NCBI GenBank assembly: GCA_963742865.1
Contig: CAVUNW010000024.1
Coordinates: 62,001 to 126,000, forward strand
Length of the DNA: 64,000 bases
Direction of reading: 5' to 3'
Origin: Bog-532 sp963742865
GTDB taxonomy: Bacteria > Actinomycetota > Actinomycetes > Streptosporangiales > Streptosporangiaceae
Under the pieces are notes generated by a model. The model was not told the origin of the DNA. It was given only the letters and a program-made list of their open reading frames with translations, and searched no databases. Below are positions 1 to 10,282 of the stretch, in pieces. A program made the translations under genes and the position numbers. Within the stretch, counting starts at the first letter, position 1. Every line of letters begins with the position of its first letter.

Positions 1-1
1 A

Positions 2-745
2 ACGGTGCAGGTCCTCGGGCTGGACCCGGCGCGCGACGCCCGGGCGCTGCGCCCCCGCGTCGGGGTCATGCTGCAGGCCGGCGGGGTGCCGCCGGCCGTT
101 CCGGCCGGGGAGTACCTCCGGCTGCTGTCGCGCTTCCACGCCCATCCCCTCGACCCCGCCGACCTGCTGGCCCGGGTCGGGCTGACCGCCGCGGCCCGGA
201 CGCCTTACAAACGGCTGTCGGGCGGGCAGCAGCAGCGGCTCGCCCTCGCCGCCGCCGTGATCGGCCGCCCCGAGCTGGTGTTCCTGGACGAGCCAACGGC
301 CGGGATGGACCCGCAGGCGCGCCACGCGACCTGGGACCTGATCGGCGAGATGCGAGCGTCCGGCGCCACCATCATCCTGACCACGCACTTCATGGAGGAG
401 GCGGAGCGGCTGTCGGACCGGGTGGCGATCATCGACCACGGCCAGCTCGTCGCCGGGGGAACGCCCGCCGAGCTGTGCGGCGGCGCCGGACAGCTCCGGT
501 TCCGGGCCGAGGTCGGCCTGGACACCGAAGGCCTGCTGTCCGCGCTGCCCGACGGCAGCCTGGCCAAGGAGTCCCCGGCCGGGCACTACATCATCGAGGT
601 CCGGGACGGGATCAGCCCGCAGCTGCTGGCCTCGGTGACCGCCTGGTGCGCCGAGCATGGTGTCCTGCCAACCAGCCTGCGGATCGAGAGCCGGACGTTG
701 GAAGACGTCTTCCTGGAACTGACCGGAAAGGAGCTGCGCCCGTGA
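2..745 (+). CDS. ABC transporter ATP-binding protein, 5'-truncated by the window edge
   Basis: This is the 3' part of an ABC-2 type exporter ATPase. The frame is already open at base 2; the GTG at 5 is probably internal, because the residues after it are the usual stretch that follows the Walker A region, which must lie outside the window. Counted from that GTG, the signature LSGGQ is at residues 71-75, Walker B (LVFLDEP) at 91-97 and the H-loop His at 128. The C-terminal ~100 residues match the extra domain of DrrA/CcmA-like exporters. Its stop overlaps the permease start in a GTGA tetranucleotide, so the two are translationally coupled. Substrate is not visible. Confidence 0.9.
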   Translation, partial: TVQVLGLDPARDARALRPRVGVMLQAGGVPPAVPAGEYLRLLSRFHAHPLDPADLLARVGLTAAARTPYKRLSGGQQQRLALAAAVIGRPELVFLDEPTAGMDPQARHATWDLIGEMRASGATIILTTHFMEEAERLSDRVAIIDHGQLVAGGTPAELCGGAGQLRFRAEVGLDTEGLLSALPDGSLAKESPAGHYIIEVRDGISPQLLASVTAWCAEHGVLPTSLRIESRTLEDVFLELTGKELRP

Positions 746-1554
746 GCACGGCCGGACCGGTGGCCGCCGCTACCCCCGCGGCGCAGCCCGCGTTCACGCC
801 CGCCCCGGGCGCCGCCCCGCTGCCCCGGATGATCGCCGCGCAGACCGCGATGGAGACGCGCTCACTGCTGCGGAACGGCGAGCAGCTCGTGGTCACGCTG
901 GTCATCCCACTCGGCCTGCTGGCCATGTTCAGCCTCGAGCCGGTGGTGAACCTGGGCGGCGGCAGCCGGGTCGACTTCCTGGCCCCCGGCATCATCGCCC
1001 TCGCCATCATGTCGACCGCGTTCACCAGCCAGGCGATCGCCACTGGCTTCGAGCGCCGGTACGGCGTGCTCAAGCGGCTCGGCGCGGAACCCCTCTCGCG
1101 GGGCGGCCTGATCGCGGCCAAGACGGCGACCGTCATCGTCGTCGAGCTGCTCCAGGCGGTGATCATCACCGCCGTCGCGCTCGGCCTGGGCTGGCGGCCG
1201 CACGCCACCGCGCTGGCGTTCCTCACCGTGCCGCTGCTCGTGCTGGTGGGCACGGCCGCGTTCAGCGGGCTGGCCCTGCTGATGGCCGGCACCCTGCGCG
1301 CCGAGGCGACGCTGGCCCTGGCCAACCTGGTCTACATCGTGCTGCTCGGCCTGGGCGGCGTGGTGTTCCCGCTGACCAAGTTCCCGGCCGGGGCGCAGCC
1401 GTTCCTGACCCTGCTGCCGACCGGCGCGCTGGCCACCGGGCTGCGGTCCGTCCTCGCGCACGCCGCCGGGATTCCCGCGCGCGACCTGGTGGTGCTCGCC
1501 GTCTGGGCCATCGTGGGGATCGGCCTGGCCGCGCGCACGTTCCGCTGGGAGTGA
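742..1554 (+). CDS. ABC-2 type transporter permease
   Basis: Membrane partner of the preceding ATPase, 270 residues from the GTG at 742, chosen because it overlaps the upstream TGA. The first ~30 residues are Ala/Pro-rich and cytosolic. About six hydrophobic segments follow, with the first near residues 50-65. The region with FERRYGVLKRLGAEPLSR is the conserved cytosolic loop of ABC-2 permeases (ABC2_membrane family). The pair most resembles daunorubicin-resistance-type and other small-molecule or lipid exporters. The gene ends in GTGA overlapping the start of the EamA gene, so all three genes probably form one transcript. Confidence 0.88.
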   Translation: MSTAGPVAAATPAAQPAFTPAPGAAPLPRMIAAQTAMETRSLLRNGEQLVVTLVIPLGLLAMFSLEPVVNLGGGSRVDFLAPGIIALAIMSTAFTSQAIATGFERRYGVLKRLGAEPLSRGGLIAAKTATVIVVELLQAVIITAVALGLGWRPHATALAFLTVPLLVLVGTAAFSGLALLMAGTLRAEATLALANLVYIVLLGLGGVVFPLTKFPAGAQPFLTLLPTGALATGLRSVLAHAAGIPARDLVVLAVWAIVGIGLAARTFRWE

Positions 1555-2537
1555 CCCCCCGCCCGGGGGCCGCTGGCCGCGGAACCGGCAGTGCCCCTGA
1601 CCACGGAACCGGCAGTGCCGCCGGCGGCCGTACGGAGGTGACCGGGCGCGGACCGCAGGCGGTCGCCGGGCCGGCCGCGCTGGTCGTCACCGGGATCGTG
1701 TCCGTTCAGCTCGGCGCGGGCCTCGCCACCCGGCTCTTCCACGAGCTGCCGCCCGCCGCCGTGACCGGGCTGCGGCTGTGGAGCGCCGCGGTCTTCCTGC
1801 TGATCATCGGCGGCCGCCGGGCCCGGGGCCCGGTCGCCCGGCCTGGTGCGGCGCCGGGCCTGGCCGGACGCGGCCATCGCGCTGTCGTTCGGCGTCTGCC
1901 TGGGCGGCATGAACTTCGTCTTCTACCAGGCCATCGCGCGGGTGCCGCTGGGCGTGGCGGTCACCATCGAGTTCCTCGGGCCGCTGGCCGTCGCCGTGGC
2001 TGGCTCCCGCCGCCTGCTCGACCTGCTCTGGGTGGGGCTGGCGGGCGCCGGGGTGGTGCTGCTCACCGGGGGCGGGACGGCGCATCTCAGCGTCCCCGGG
2101 GTCGTCTTCGCCGCGCTGTCCGCCGTGGGCTGGGCCGGCTACATCATCCTCAGCGCCGCGACCGGCAGGCGCTTCCCGGGTTCGTCCGGCCTGGTCATCG
2201 CGATGGTCATCGCCGCGCTGGTGGTGACCCCGGGCGCCCTGGCCACGGCGAACGGCTCACTGCGGCGGCCGTCCGTGCTCGCGACCGGGCCGGCGTCGGC
2301 CTGCTGTCCTCGGCGATCCCCTATGCCGTCGAGCTGCGGGCGCTGCGGCGGCTGTCGACCCGGGTGTTCGGCATCTGGATGAGCCTGGAGCCGGCGGCGG
2401 CGGCGCTGATCGGGCTGGCCCTGCTCGGCCAGCACCTGTCGGTCAGCGAATGGGCCGCCGTCGGCTGCGTCGTCGTCGCCTGCATCGGCGCCGCGCGCTC
2501 CGCTCCCCCGGCGCCCCCCGCCCCCGCGCCGGGATGA
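1551..2537 (+). pseudogene. EamA/RhtA-family transporter with two compensating frameshifts
   Basis: The coding sequence is split between two frames. Residues from the GTG at 1551 to about 1830 read in one frame (first two membrane helices, AALVVTGIVSVQLGAGLA...). The middle (about 1832-2285) reads one base later and holds helices with NFVFYQAIARVPLGVAVTIE. The end (about 2290-2537) returns to the first frame with GLLSSAIPYAVELRALRRL. The first shift lies in the GC run near 1822-1832 and looks like an extra base; the second, near 2285-2290 (gaccgggccgg), looks like a lost G. Whole-length similarity is to ten-helix inner-membrane drug/metabolite exporters of the RhtA type. Either a pseudogene or two sequencing indels; the intact flanking reading favours the latter. 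Confidence 0.8.
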
Positions 2538-2539
2538 AC

Positions 2540-2625
2540 GTCCACGAAGGGATCATCGCGGTCGCGAGAGGACCACGAAGGGACCATCGCGGTCACCACA
2601 GGACCACGAAGGGACCATCGCGGTC
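2540..2625. repeat. Three palindromic 24-bp units at an exact 31-bp period
   Basis: Units occupy 2540-2563, 2571-2594 and 2602-2625, with 7-bp spacers. Each unit reads gaccacgaaggg then accatcgcggtc (unit 1 differs at two bases), and the second half is a near reverse complement of the first (20 of 24 positions self-complementary). They sit between the EamA gene and ctaA. Possible roles are a multi-site operator for ctaA or a terminator array; nothing in the sequence decides this. Confidence 0.75.
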
Positions 2626-2700
2626 GCTGGTGATGGTCGACTGGTGCGGGCGCCGCGGCGGCCAAGGTTCCGGGTGCCGAGCCGGGGGCGGTCTCCTACG

Positions 2701-3847
<1,147 letters not shown>

Positions 3848-3855
<8 letters not shown>

Positions 3856-5131
3856 CCCCGTGCCGGGCGCCGCGCGGCATGAACGGGTGCGGCATCGGTG
3901 TCTGGTACGACATCGGCTGGGTGAACCCGGACGGCCCGGACTCGGTCCACGGCGTGGGCGGCGGGGCCGGGCGGCGGCGCAGGAACGCCGCGCGCGCCAC
4001 CTGCATCAGGCCGAGCAGCCCCTGCTGGCGCTCGGCCACCTCCGCACGGTTGAGCACCCCCCGGCTGGCCTTCTGGTGCAGCAGCGCCAGCTCCGTCGCG
4101 GCCAGCTGGTAGTTGCTCATCGCCGACGCCGCCTGCAGGCCACCGGTCGACCGTGCCCAGTTGCGGGCCAGCCGGCGCTCCCGCAGCGAGCTGAGCATCG
4201 TGATGTCGTACGGCGTGACCAGGCCGGTCGGCTCGTAGCCGGGCAGGTAATGCTCGATCTGGGCGACGATCCGGCGCCGGTCGGCGCGGATGACCGCGTA
4301 CAGGACGCCGAGCAGGCAGAGCAGGATCGCGTACGCGATCGCCGTCCCGGCCAGCCCGAAGATGCTGAGGCCATTCCACATGGCGTGCAGGAGCACGGCG
4401 GCGGCCCAGCCCAGCGGCAGGGCCCAGCCGGCGTTCCGGTGCGAGGCCGCGTAGGCGGCGCCGATCCCGGTCATCGAGGTGAAGGTGGGGTGCAGGAACG
4501 GCGACAGCACGCCGCGGAGCACGAACGTGTAGCCGAGCAGCTGGACACCGCCGTGCACCGGGCTGACGAGCGCGTTGATGTAGTAGCCGAGGTTCTCGGT
4601 CATCGCGAAGCCGAGCCCGACCATTGCGGCGTAGACGATGCCGTCGGTCGGCCCGTCGAGTTCCTGGCGGCGCCAGCGGACCAGCCAGACCAGGAACAGC
4701 CCCTTGAGCGTCTCCTCCACCACCGGTGCGCCGGCCGTGGCCGAAACGTACTGCCCGGCCGAGGCGCCCAGCGCGGGCTGCGTGATGTACTCCAGCCCGG
4801 CCGTGTTGATGACGATGGCGGACAGCGCCGCGATGCCGGCGCCCCACAGGAAGCCGAACGCCAGGTTCACCCGCGGCTCGGGCTCCAGCCGGTCGATGAA
4901 CAGGACCGCCGCCACCAGCAGCGGCACCGGCGCCAGGGCGAGCGGCAGTGCGATGAAGAACGGCGTGGTGCTGTGCCCGGACGCCACGCTCTGGCCCAGC
5001 TCGATGCCGAACACGATGATCACGCACAGCGCGGCCAGCACGATCCCGAGGATGACCCCGACCCGCGGCCGGCCCGGCGGCGTGCCGTCGATGACCGCCC
5101 TCGGATCGAAGACGGGTGCGGGCGTCCCCAT
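3848..5131 (-). CDS. PrsW-family intramembrane glutamic protease
   Basis: 427-residue membrane protein started at the ATG at 5131 (MGTPAPV); an upstream extension would run into the divergent promoter region. PrsW hallmarks are present in order: EETLK at E139-E140 followed by a hydrophobic helix, FAMTEN with E179, FLHPT with H214 and HAMWN with H249. At least eight hydrophobic segments are visible, with a long soluble C-terminal tail from about residue 290 that ends in Pro-rich sequence. Characterised PrsW cleaves an anti-sigma factor in Bacillus; the actinobacterial members have no assigned substrate, and no anti-sigma gene is adjacent here. Confidence 0.88.
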
Positions 5132-5237
5132 GCCGGCTGAGCCTATCGGGAAGGAAGCAGCCTGGGCAGACTCCCCAGCCGGGCATCCCCACCGGCCTAC
5201 CGGGCATGAACCCCGGGCGGCCCAGGACAATCGACCG

Positions 5238-6648
5238 GTGAGCGCACAGCGGCCCGCCGATCAAGATCAATTTACCGAACGGACCCCGCCGGGGGATCGC
5301 CGGCGCGGACGTCTTCCCAGCCTGGGGCAACGGGGCTGGTACCTCGGGACGCGGGACCGGGAGATCTGGCGGCTGGCCGTGCCGGCCCTGGGCGCGCTCA
5401 TCGCGGAGCCGGTCTTCCAGCTGGCCGATGCGGCCATCGTCGGGCACCTGGGGGCGGCACCGCTGGCGGGCTTCGGGGCGGCGGCCGCGGCGCTGGCCAC
5501 CCTGGTCAACGTCTGTATCTTCCTCGCCTACGGGACGACCTCGGCGGTCGCCCGCCGGATGGGCGCGGGACACATCCTCGCGGCGGTGCAGCAGGGCATC
5601 GACGGCATGTGGGTGGCCGTCCTGCTCGGGGCCGTGCTGTCCGCGGTCAGCGTGCCACTGGCCGGGCCGATCGCGGGGGCGTTCGGCGCGTCCCCGGCCG
5701 CCACCGGTTACGCGGTGACCTACCTGCGGGTCTCGGCGCTGGGCATCCCGGCGATGCTGCTGGTGCTGGCCGGCACCGGCATCCTGCGCGGCCTGCGGGA
5801 CACCCGCGTTCCGCTGGTGGTGGCCGCCGTCGGCGCGGCCGTCAACATCGGCCTGAACTACCTGCTGGTGTATCCGGCCGGGCTGGGCGTGGCCAGGCTC
5901 GGCCCTGGGCACGGTGCTCACCCAGATCGGCATGGCGGCGGCGTACGCCGGCGTCGCCGTGCGCGCGGCAGGCCGGCACGGCGCGCACCTGCGGCCCGAC
6001 TGGCCGGGCATCCGCGCCTCGGCGGGAGCGTCGTTCGCGCTGCTCGTGCGGACGGCCGCGCTGCGGATCTACCTGCTGGTGGCGGTGTGGATCGCGGCCC
6101 GGTCCGGGACCGCGGCGCTGGCGGCGCACACCGTCGCCACGAGCCTGTGGAACATGCTCGCGCTCGCCCTGGACGCGCTGGCGATCGCGGCCCAGGCGAT
6201 CGTCGGGCACGCCCTCGGCGCGGGTGATGTGGCGGCGGCGCGCTCGGCCACCTGGCGGATGACCGGGTGGGGCATCGTGGTCGGCGTGGTGGCCGGCGTG
6301 GTGGTTGCGGCGGCGCGGCCGCTGTACGTGCCGCTGTTCACCACGGATCACGCGGTGCGCGTGCTGCTGGCGGGGGTCGCGACGCTGGCCGCGGCCTACC
6401 AGCCGGTGTCCGGGGTGGTCTTCGTCCTGGACGGGGTGCTGATCGGCGCCGGGGACAACCGGTTCCTGGCCGTGGCCAGCATCGCCACCACCGTGGTGTT
6501 CGGCGTCTGCGCGTACGCCGCGCTGTGGGCGGGCGGCGGCCTAACCGGGCTGTGGCTCGCGATCGGCGCCTTCATGATCGCGCGGCTGGTGGTGCTGAGC
6601 GCGCGGGCCCGGACGGCGGCGTGGACGGTCACCGGCGCGCTCCGGTGA
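5238..6648 (+). pseudogene. MATE (DinF-type) efflux transporter, one frameshift
   Basis: The N-terminal half runs from the GTG at 5238 (MSAQRPAD...) to about 5894 and includes GTRDREIWRLAVPALGALIAE and helices 1-6. The C-terminal half resumes one base later and continues to 6648. The break is a single extra A at 5895: removing it turns GVARLGPGHG into the expected GVAGSALGTVLTQ. About twelve hydrophobic segments remain when the frames are joined, total ~469 residues, which is normal for DinF-like Na+/H+ drug antiporters. Since both halves keep good coding character, an inserted base in the assembly is as likely as true inactivation. Confidence 0.82.
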
Positions 6649-6694
6649 CGGTGCCCCGGCACTCCCGCGGGGCGTGCTCATGAACGGCGGGTGT

Positions 6695-6718
6695 CGGCCC
6701 GGTCAAAACATCGGGCCG
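6695..6718 (+). terminator. Stem-loop behind the MATE gene
   Basis: CGGCCCG pairs with CGGGCCG across the loop gtcaaaacat, about 45 nt after the MATE stop codon. There is no T-run, as is common for actinobacterial terminators. Confidence 0.5.
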
Positions 6719-6776
6719 GTAAGGCCCCTCAAGCTCGGGCAGGCATGGCCGGCGGGATAGGCTCGATCATGGTTAT

Positions 6777-6805
6777 AGCCCCTGGGTTTTACGGGGGGGC
6801 TTTTT
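6777..6805 (+). terminator. Hairpin with T-run upstream of tkt
   Basis: AGCCCC pairs with GGGGCT and is followed by TTTT. It could end read-through from the MATE gene or act as a leader hairpin for tkt, whose start is about 105 nt downstream. Confidence 0.5.
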
Positions 6806-6911
6806 GGCTGCCCGGACGAGGGTAGGTGGGGCTGCGCACTAGGCATCGCGGCAGAGTCCGCCGATGCCGCGACCACAGCCTTCATCAGCAGAGAGGAGCC
6901 GTGACCAAGCG

Positions 6912-9035
6912 GTGACTAGCCAGCCAAAAAACAAGCTCGAGTGGTCTGACCTCGACGAGCGCACCGTGGACCTGATCCGGGTCCTGGCCATGGACGCCGT
7001 GGAACACGAGGGATCGGGGCACCCCGGCACGGCGATGAGCCTCGCCCCGGCGGCGTACCTGCTGTTCCAGCGGGTCATGCGGCACGACCCCGCGGACCCG
7101 GCGTGGACCGGGCGGGACCGTTTCGTGCTGTCCTGCGGGCACTCCAGCCTGACCCTGTACATCCAGCTCTACCTGTCCGGCTACGGGCTGAGCCTGGAGG
7201 ACCTCAAGCAGTACCGGTCGTGGGGCAGCCTCACCCCCGGCCACCCGGAGCACGGCCTGACGCCCGGGGTGGAGACGACGACCGGCCCGCTCGGGCAGGG
7301 CCTGGGGAACGCGGTGGGCATGGCGATGGCCGCCCGGCGCGAGCGCGGCCTCTTCGACCCCGACGGGAAGCCGGGGGCCAGCCCGTTCGACCACCATGTG
7401 TACGTGTTCGCGTCGGACGGCGACATCGAGGAAGGCATCACGCACGAGGCTTCCTCCCTCGCCGCCCACCAGGAGCTCGGCAACCTGATCCTGATCTACG
7501 ACGACAACCACATCTCGATCGAGGACGACACGGAGATCGCCAAGTCCGAGGACGTCGCGGCGCGGTACGAGGCCTACGGGTGGCACGTCCAGCGCGTCAA
7601 CTGGGTCCGGCCGGGCGGCAGCTACACCGAGGACGTGCAGGCGCTGTACGACGCGCTGATCGCGGCCAGGAACGAGACCAGCCGGCCGTCCATGATCAAG
7701 CTGCGCACGATCATCGGGTGGCCCGCCCCGCACAAGAAGAACACGGGCGCCGCGCACGGCTCCGCTCTGGGCGCCGAGGAGGTCGCGGAGACCAAGAAGA
7801 TCCTCGGCTTCGACCCGGCCATCTCCTTCCCCGAGGCCCCCGACCTGGTGGCGCACGCGCGCGGTGTGATGGAACGCGGCCAGGCCGCGCACGCGGAGTG
7901 GGATGAGCCCTTCGCGGAATGGGCCAAGGCCAACGGCAGCCGCAAGGAACTGTTCGACCGGCTGGCCCAGCGCGAGCTGCCCACCGGCTGGGAAAAGGCG
8001 CTGCCCACCTTCCCGCCGGACAAGAAGGGCATGGCCACCCGGAAGGCCTCCGGCGAGGTGCTCAACGCTCTCGCACCGGTGCTGCCGGAACTGTGGGGCG
8101 GCTCCGCCGACCTGGCCGAAAGCAACCTCACGACCATGAAGGGCGAGCCGTCCTTCATCCCCCGCGACCACCAGACCACAATGTTCCCCGGCAACGAGTA
8201 TGGCCGCACGCTGCACTTCGGCATCCGCGAGCACGCCATGGGCGCGATCCTGAACGGCATCGCGCTGCACGGGGGAACAAGGCCCTACGGCGGCACGTTC
8301 CTGGTGTTCAGCGACTACATGCGGCCCGCGGTGCGGCTCGCGGCGCTGATGAAGCTGCCGGTGACGTACGTGTGGACGCACGACTCGATCGGGCTCGGCG
8401 AGGACGGCCCGACCCACCAGCCGGTGGAGCACCTGTGGGCGCTGCGGGCCATCCCGAACCTGGAGGTCGTCCGGCCCGGTGACGCGAACGAGACGGCCGT
8501 GGCCTGGAAGACCATCCTGGAGCGGAACAGCAACCCGTCCGCGCTGTGCCTGAGCCGGCAGAACCTGCCGGTGCTGGAGCGCTCCGAGGGCCGCGCCGGC
8601 CCCGCGGGCCTGGCCAGCGCCGAGGGCACCGCCCGCGGCGGGTACGTGCTGGCCGAGGCGGAGAACGGCGACCCGGAGGTGATCATCATCGCCACCGGCA
8701 GCGAGCTGCAGATCGCGCTGGCCGCGCGGGACGAGCTGCAGGCGGCAGGAACACCGACCCGCGTGGTGTCCATGCCCTGCGTGGAATGGTTCGCGCAGCA
8801 GCAAGCGGCCTACCGGGAAGAGGTTCTGCCGAGCCGGATCCGGGCACGGGTTTCGGTGGAAGCAGGCGTGACGTTCGGCTGGCGGCAGTATGTCGGCGAC
8901 CTGGGTGAGTCGGTCGGGGTGGAGCACTTCGGTGCCTCCGCCGCGTATCAGCGCCTGTACGCCGAGTTCGGGCTCACGTCCGAGCGGGTCGCCGCCGTGG
9001 CGCGCACGGCCCTGGAACGGGCCAGCGCACCGTGA
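6912..9035 (+). CDS. tkt: Transketolase
   Basis: Thiamine-diphosphate and Mg2+-dependent transfer of two-carbon ketol units in the non-oxidative pentose phosphate pathway. The GTG at 6912 gives 707 residues and an N-terminus (TSQPKNKLEWSDLDER) that lines up with other actinobacterial transketolases; an ATG at 6864 would add 16 unrelated residues. The purine-rich agagagga upstream is the probable ribosome site, although its spacing is long. Visible family motifs: GHPGTAMSLAP near the N-terminus, the cofactor-binding SDGDIEEG...YDDNHISIEDD stretch, and GIREHAMGAILNGIALHG in the pyrimidine domain. First gene of tkt-tal-zwf-opcA-pgl. Confidence 0.97.
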   Translation: MTSQPKNKLEWSDLDERTVDLIRVLAMDAVEHEGSGHPGTAMSLAPAAYLLFQRVMRHDPADPAWTGRDRFVLSCGHSSLTLYIQLYLSGYGLSLEDLKQYRSWGSLTPGHPEHGLTPGVETTTGPLGQGLGNAVGMAMAARRERGLFDPDGKPGASPFDHHVYVFASDGDIEEGITHEASSLAAHQELGNLILIYDDNHISIEDDTEIAKSEDVAARYEAYGWHVQRVNWVRPGGSYTEDVQALYDALIAARNETSRPSMIKLRTIIGWPAPHKKNTGAAHGSALGAEEVAETKKILGFDPAISFPEAPDLVAHARGVMERGQAAHAEWDEPFAEWAKANGSRKELFDRLAQRELPTGWEKALPTFPPDKKGMATRKASGEVLNALAPVLPELWGGSADLAESNLTTMKGEPSFIPRDHQTTMFPGNEYGRTLHFGIREHAMGAILNGIALHGGTRPYGGTFLVFSDYMRPAVRLAALMKLPVTYVWTHDSIGLGEDGPTHQPVEHLWALRAIPNLEVVRPGDANETAVAWKTILERNSNPSALCLSRQNLPVLERSEGRAGPAGLASAEGTARGGYVLAEAENGDPEVIIIATGSELQIALAARDELQAAGTPTRVVSMPCVEWFAQQQAAYREEVLPSRIRARVSVEAGVTFGWRQYVGDLGESVGVEHFGASAAYQRLYAEFGLTSERVAAVARTALERASAP

Positions 9036-9089
9036 GGGTGAATGACCTCACCCTGCGGATGAACGACTTAAGGGAAGGAACGAAAGGTT

Positions 9090-10205
9090 ATGACCTCCCA
9101 GGCAAATGACCCTCTCGCCCAGCTGTCCGCCGAGGGGGTCGCGGTATGGCTGGACGACATCAGCCGTGAGCGGCTCCGCACCGGGAATCTGGACGAGCTG
9201 TACCGCGACTACCACGTGATCGGCGTGACGTCGAACCCGACGATCTTCGCCGCCGCGCTGGCCAAGGGCTCGGCGTACGACGGCCAGTCGCACGACCTGG
9301 CGATCCGCAAGGTGTCGGTCGACGAGGCCGTCCGCGCCATCACCACCTACGACATCCGCTGGGCGTGTGACGTGCTGCGCCCCGCCTACGACGAGACCGG
9401 CGGCCAGGACGGCCGGGTGTCCCTGGAAGTCGACCCCCGGCTGGCCAAGGACACCGAGGCGACGATCGCCGAGGCGCGCGCGCTGTGGTGGATGGTCGAC
9501 CGGCCGAACCTGTTCATCAAGATCCCCGCCACGGTGGAGGGCCTGCCCGCCATCACCCAGGCGACCGCCGAGGGCATCAGCGTCAACGTGACCCTGATCT
9601 TCTCACTGGAGCGCTACGACGCGGTCATCGACGCCTACATGGCCGGCCTGGAGAAGGCCGCCGAAGCCGGGCGCGACCTGTCCGGCATCGCGTCGGTCGC
9701 GTCGTTCTTCGTCAGCCGGGTCGACACTGAGGTGGACAAACGGCTCGACAAGATCGGCACGGACGAGGCCAAGGCACTGCGCGGCAAGGCCGCCATCGCC
9801 AACGCGCGGCTGGCGTACGAGCTGTACGAGAAGCGGATCGCCACGCCGCGGTGGGACGCGCTGAAGGCCAAGGGCGCCCGGGTGCAGCGTCCGCTGTGGG
9901 CGTCGACCAGCACCAAGGACCCGTCGTTCCCCGACACCATGTACGTGGTGGAACTGGTCGCGCCGAACACGGTGAACACGATGCCGGAGCCGACCATCCA
10001 CGCCGTGGCTGACCACGGCGAGATCCGCGGTGACACGATCCACGGCACCTATGACGAGTCCCGCAAGGTCATCGCCGACCTGGAAAACCTGGGCATCTCC
10101 TACGACGATGTGGTCAGGGTGCTGGAAGATGAAGGCGTGGCGAAGTTCGCCGCGTCCTGGAATGAGCTCATCGAGACGGTCAAAGGCCAGCTCGCGGAGC
10201 AGTGA
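9090..10205 (+). CDS. tal: Transaldolase
   Basis: Transfers the dihydroxyacetone unit between sugar phosphates in the pentose phosphate pathway. 371 residues, the long actinobacterial type. The ATG at 9090 follows the purine-rich ggaacgaaagg. The Schiff-base lysine is K144 in LFIKIPAT; VIGVTSNPTIF near the N-terminus and SVASFFVSRVDTEVDKRLD are family signatures. A small hairpin (GGGTGA/TCACCC, 9037-9054) sits in the 54-nt gap after tkt. Confidence 0.97.
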   Translation: MTSQANDPLAQLSAEGVAVWLDDISRERLRTGNLDELYRDYHVIGVTSNPTIFAAALAKGSAYDGQSHDLAIRKVSVDEAVRAITTYDIRWACDVLRPAYDETGGQDGRVSLEVDPRLAKDTEATIAEARALWWMVDRPNLFIKIPATVEGLPAITQATAEGISVNVTLIFSLERYDAVIDAYMAGLEKAAEAGRDLSGIASVASFFVSRVDTEVDKRLDKIGTDEAKALRGKAAIANARLAYELYEKRIATPRWDALKAKGARVQRPLWASTSTKDPSFPDTMYVVELVAPNTVNTMPEPTIHAVADHGEIRGDTIHGTYDESRKVIADLENLGISYDDVVRVLEDEGVAKFAASWNELIETVKGQLAEQ

Positions 10206-10224
10206 ACCGCGCACGACAGCGGAC

Positions 10225-10248
10225 GCCGGCGAGCCATCGCTCGCCGGC
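10225..10248 (+). terminator. 10-bp perfect hairpin between tal and zwf
   Basis: GCCGGCGAGC and GCTCGCCGGC form a perfect stem with loop catc. Its intra-operon position suggests partial termination or a processing/stability element instead of a full stop. Confidence 0.5.
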
Positions 10249-10282
10249 CCCGGCGCCACGATAGTGAAGGAACGGGAGAATC

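Noticed and set aside
2540..2625. Possible mini-CRISPR (three evenly spaced repeats)
   Set aside because: Spacers are only 7 bp, repeats are palindromic along their whole length, and no cas genes are present.
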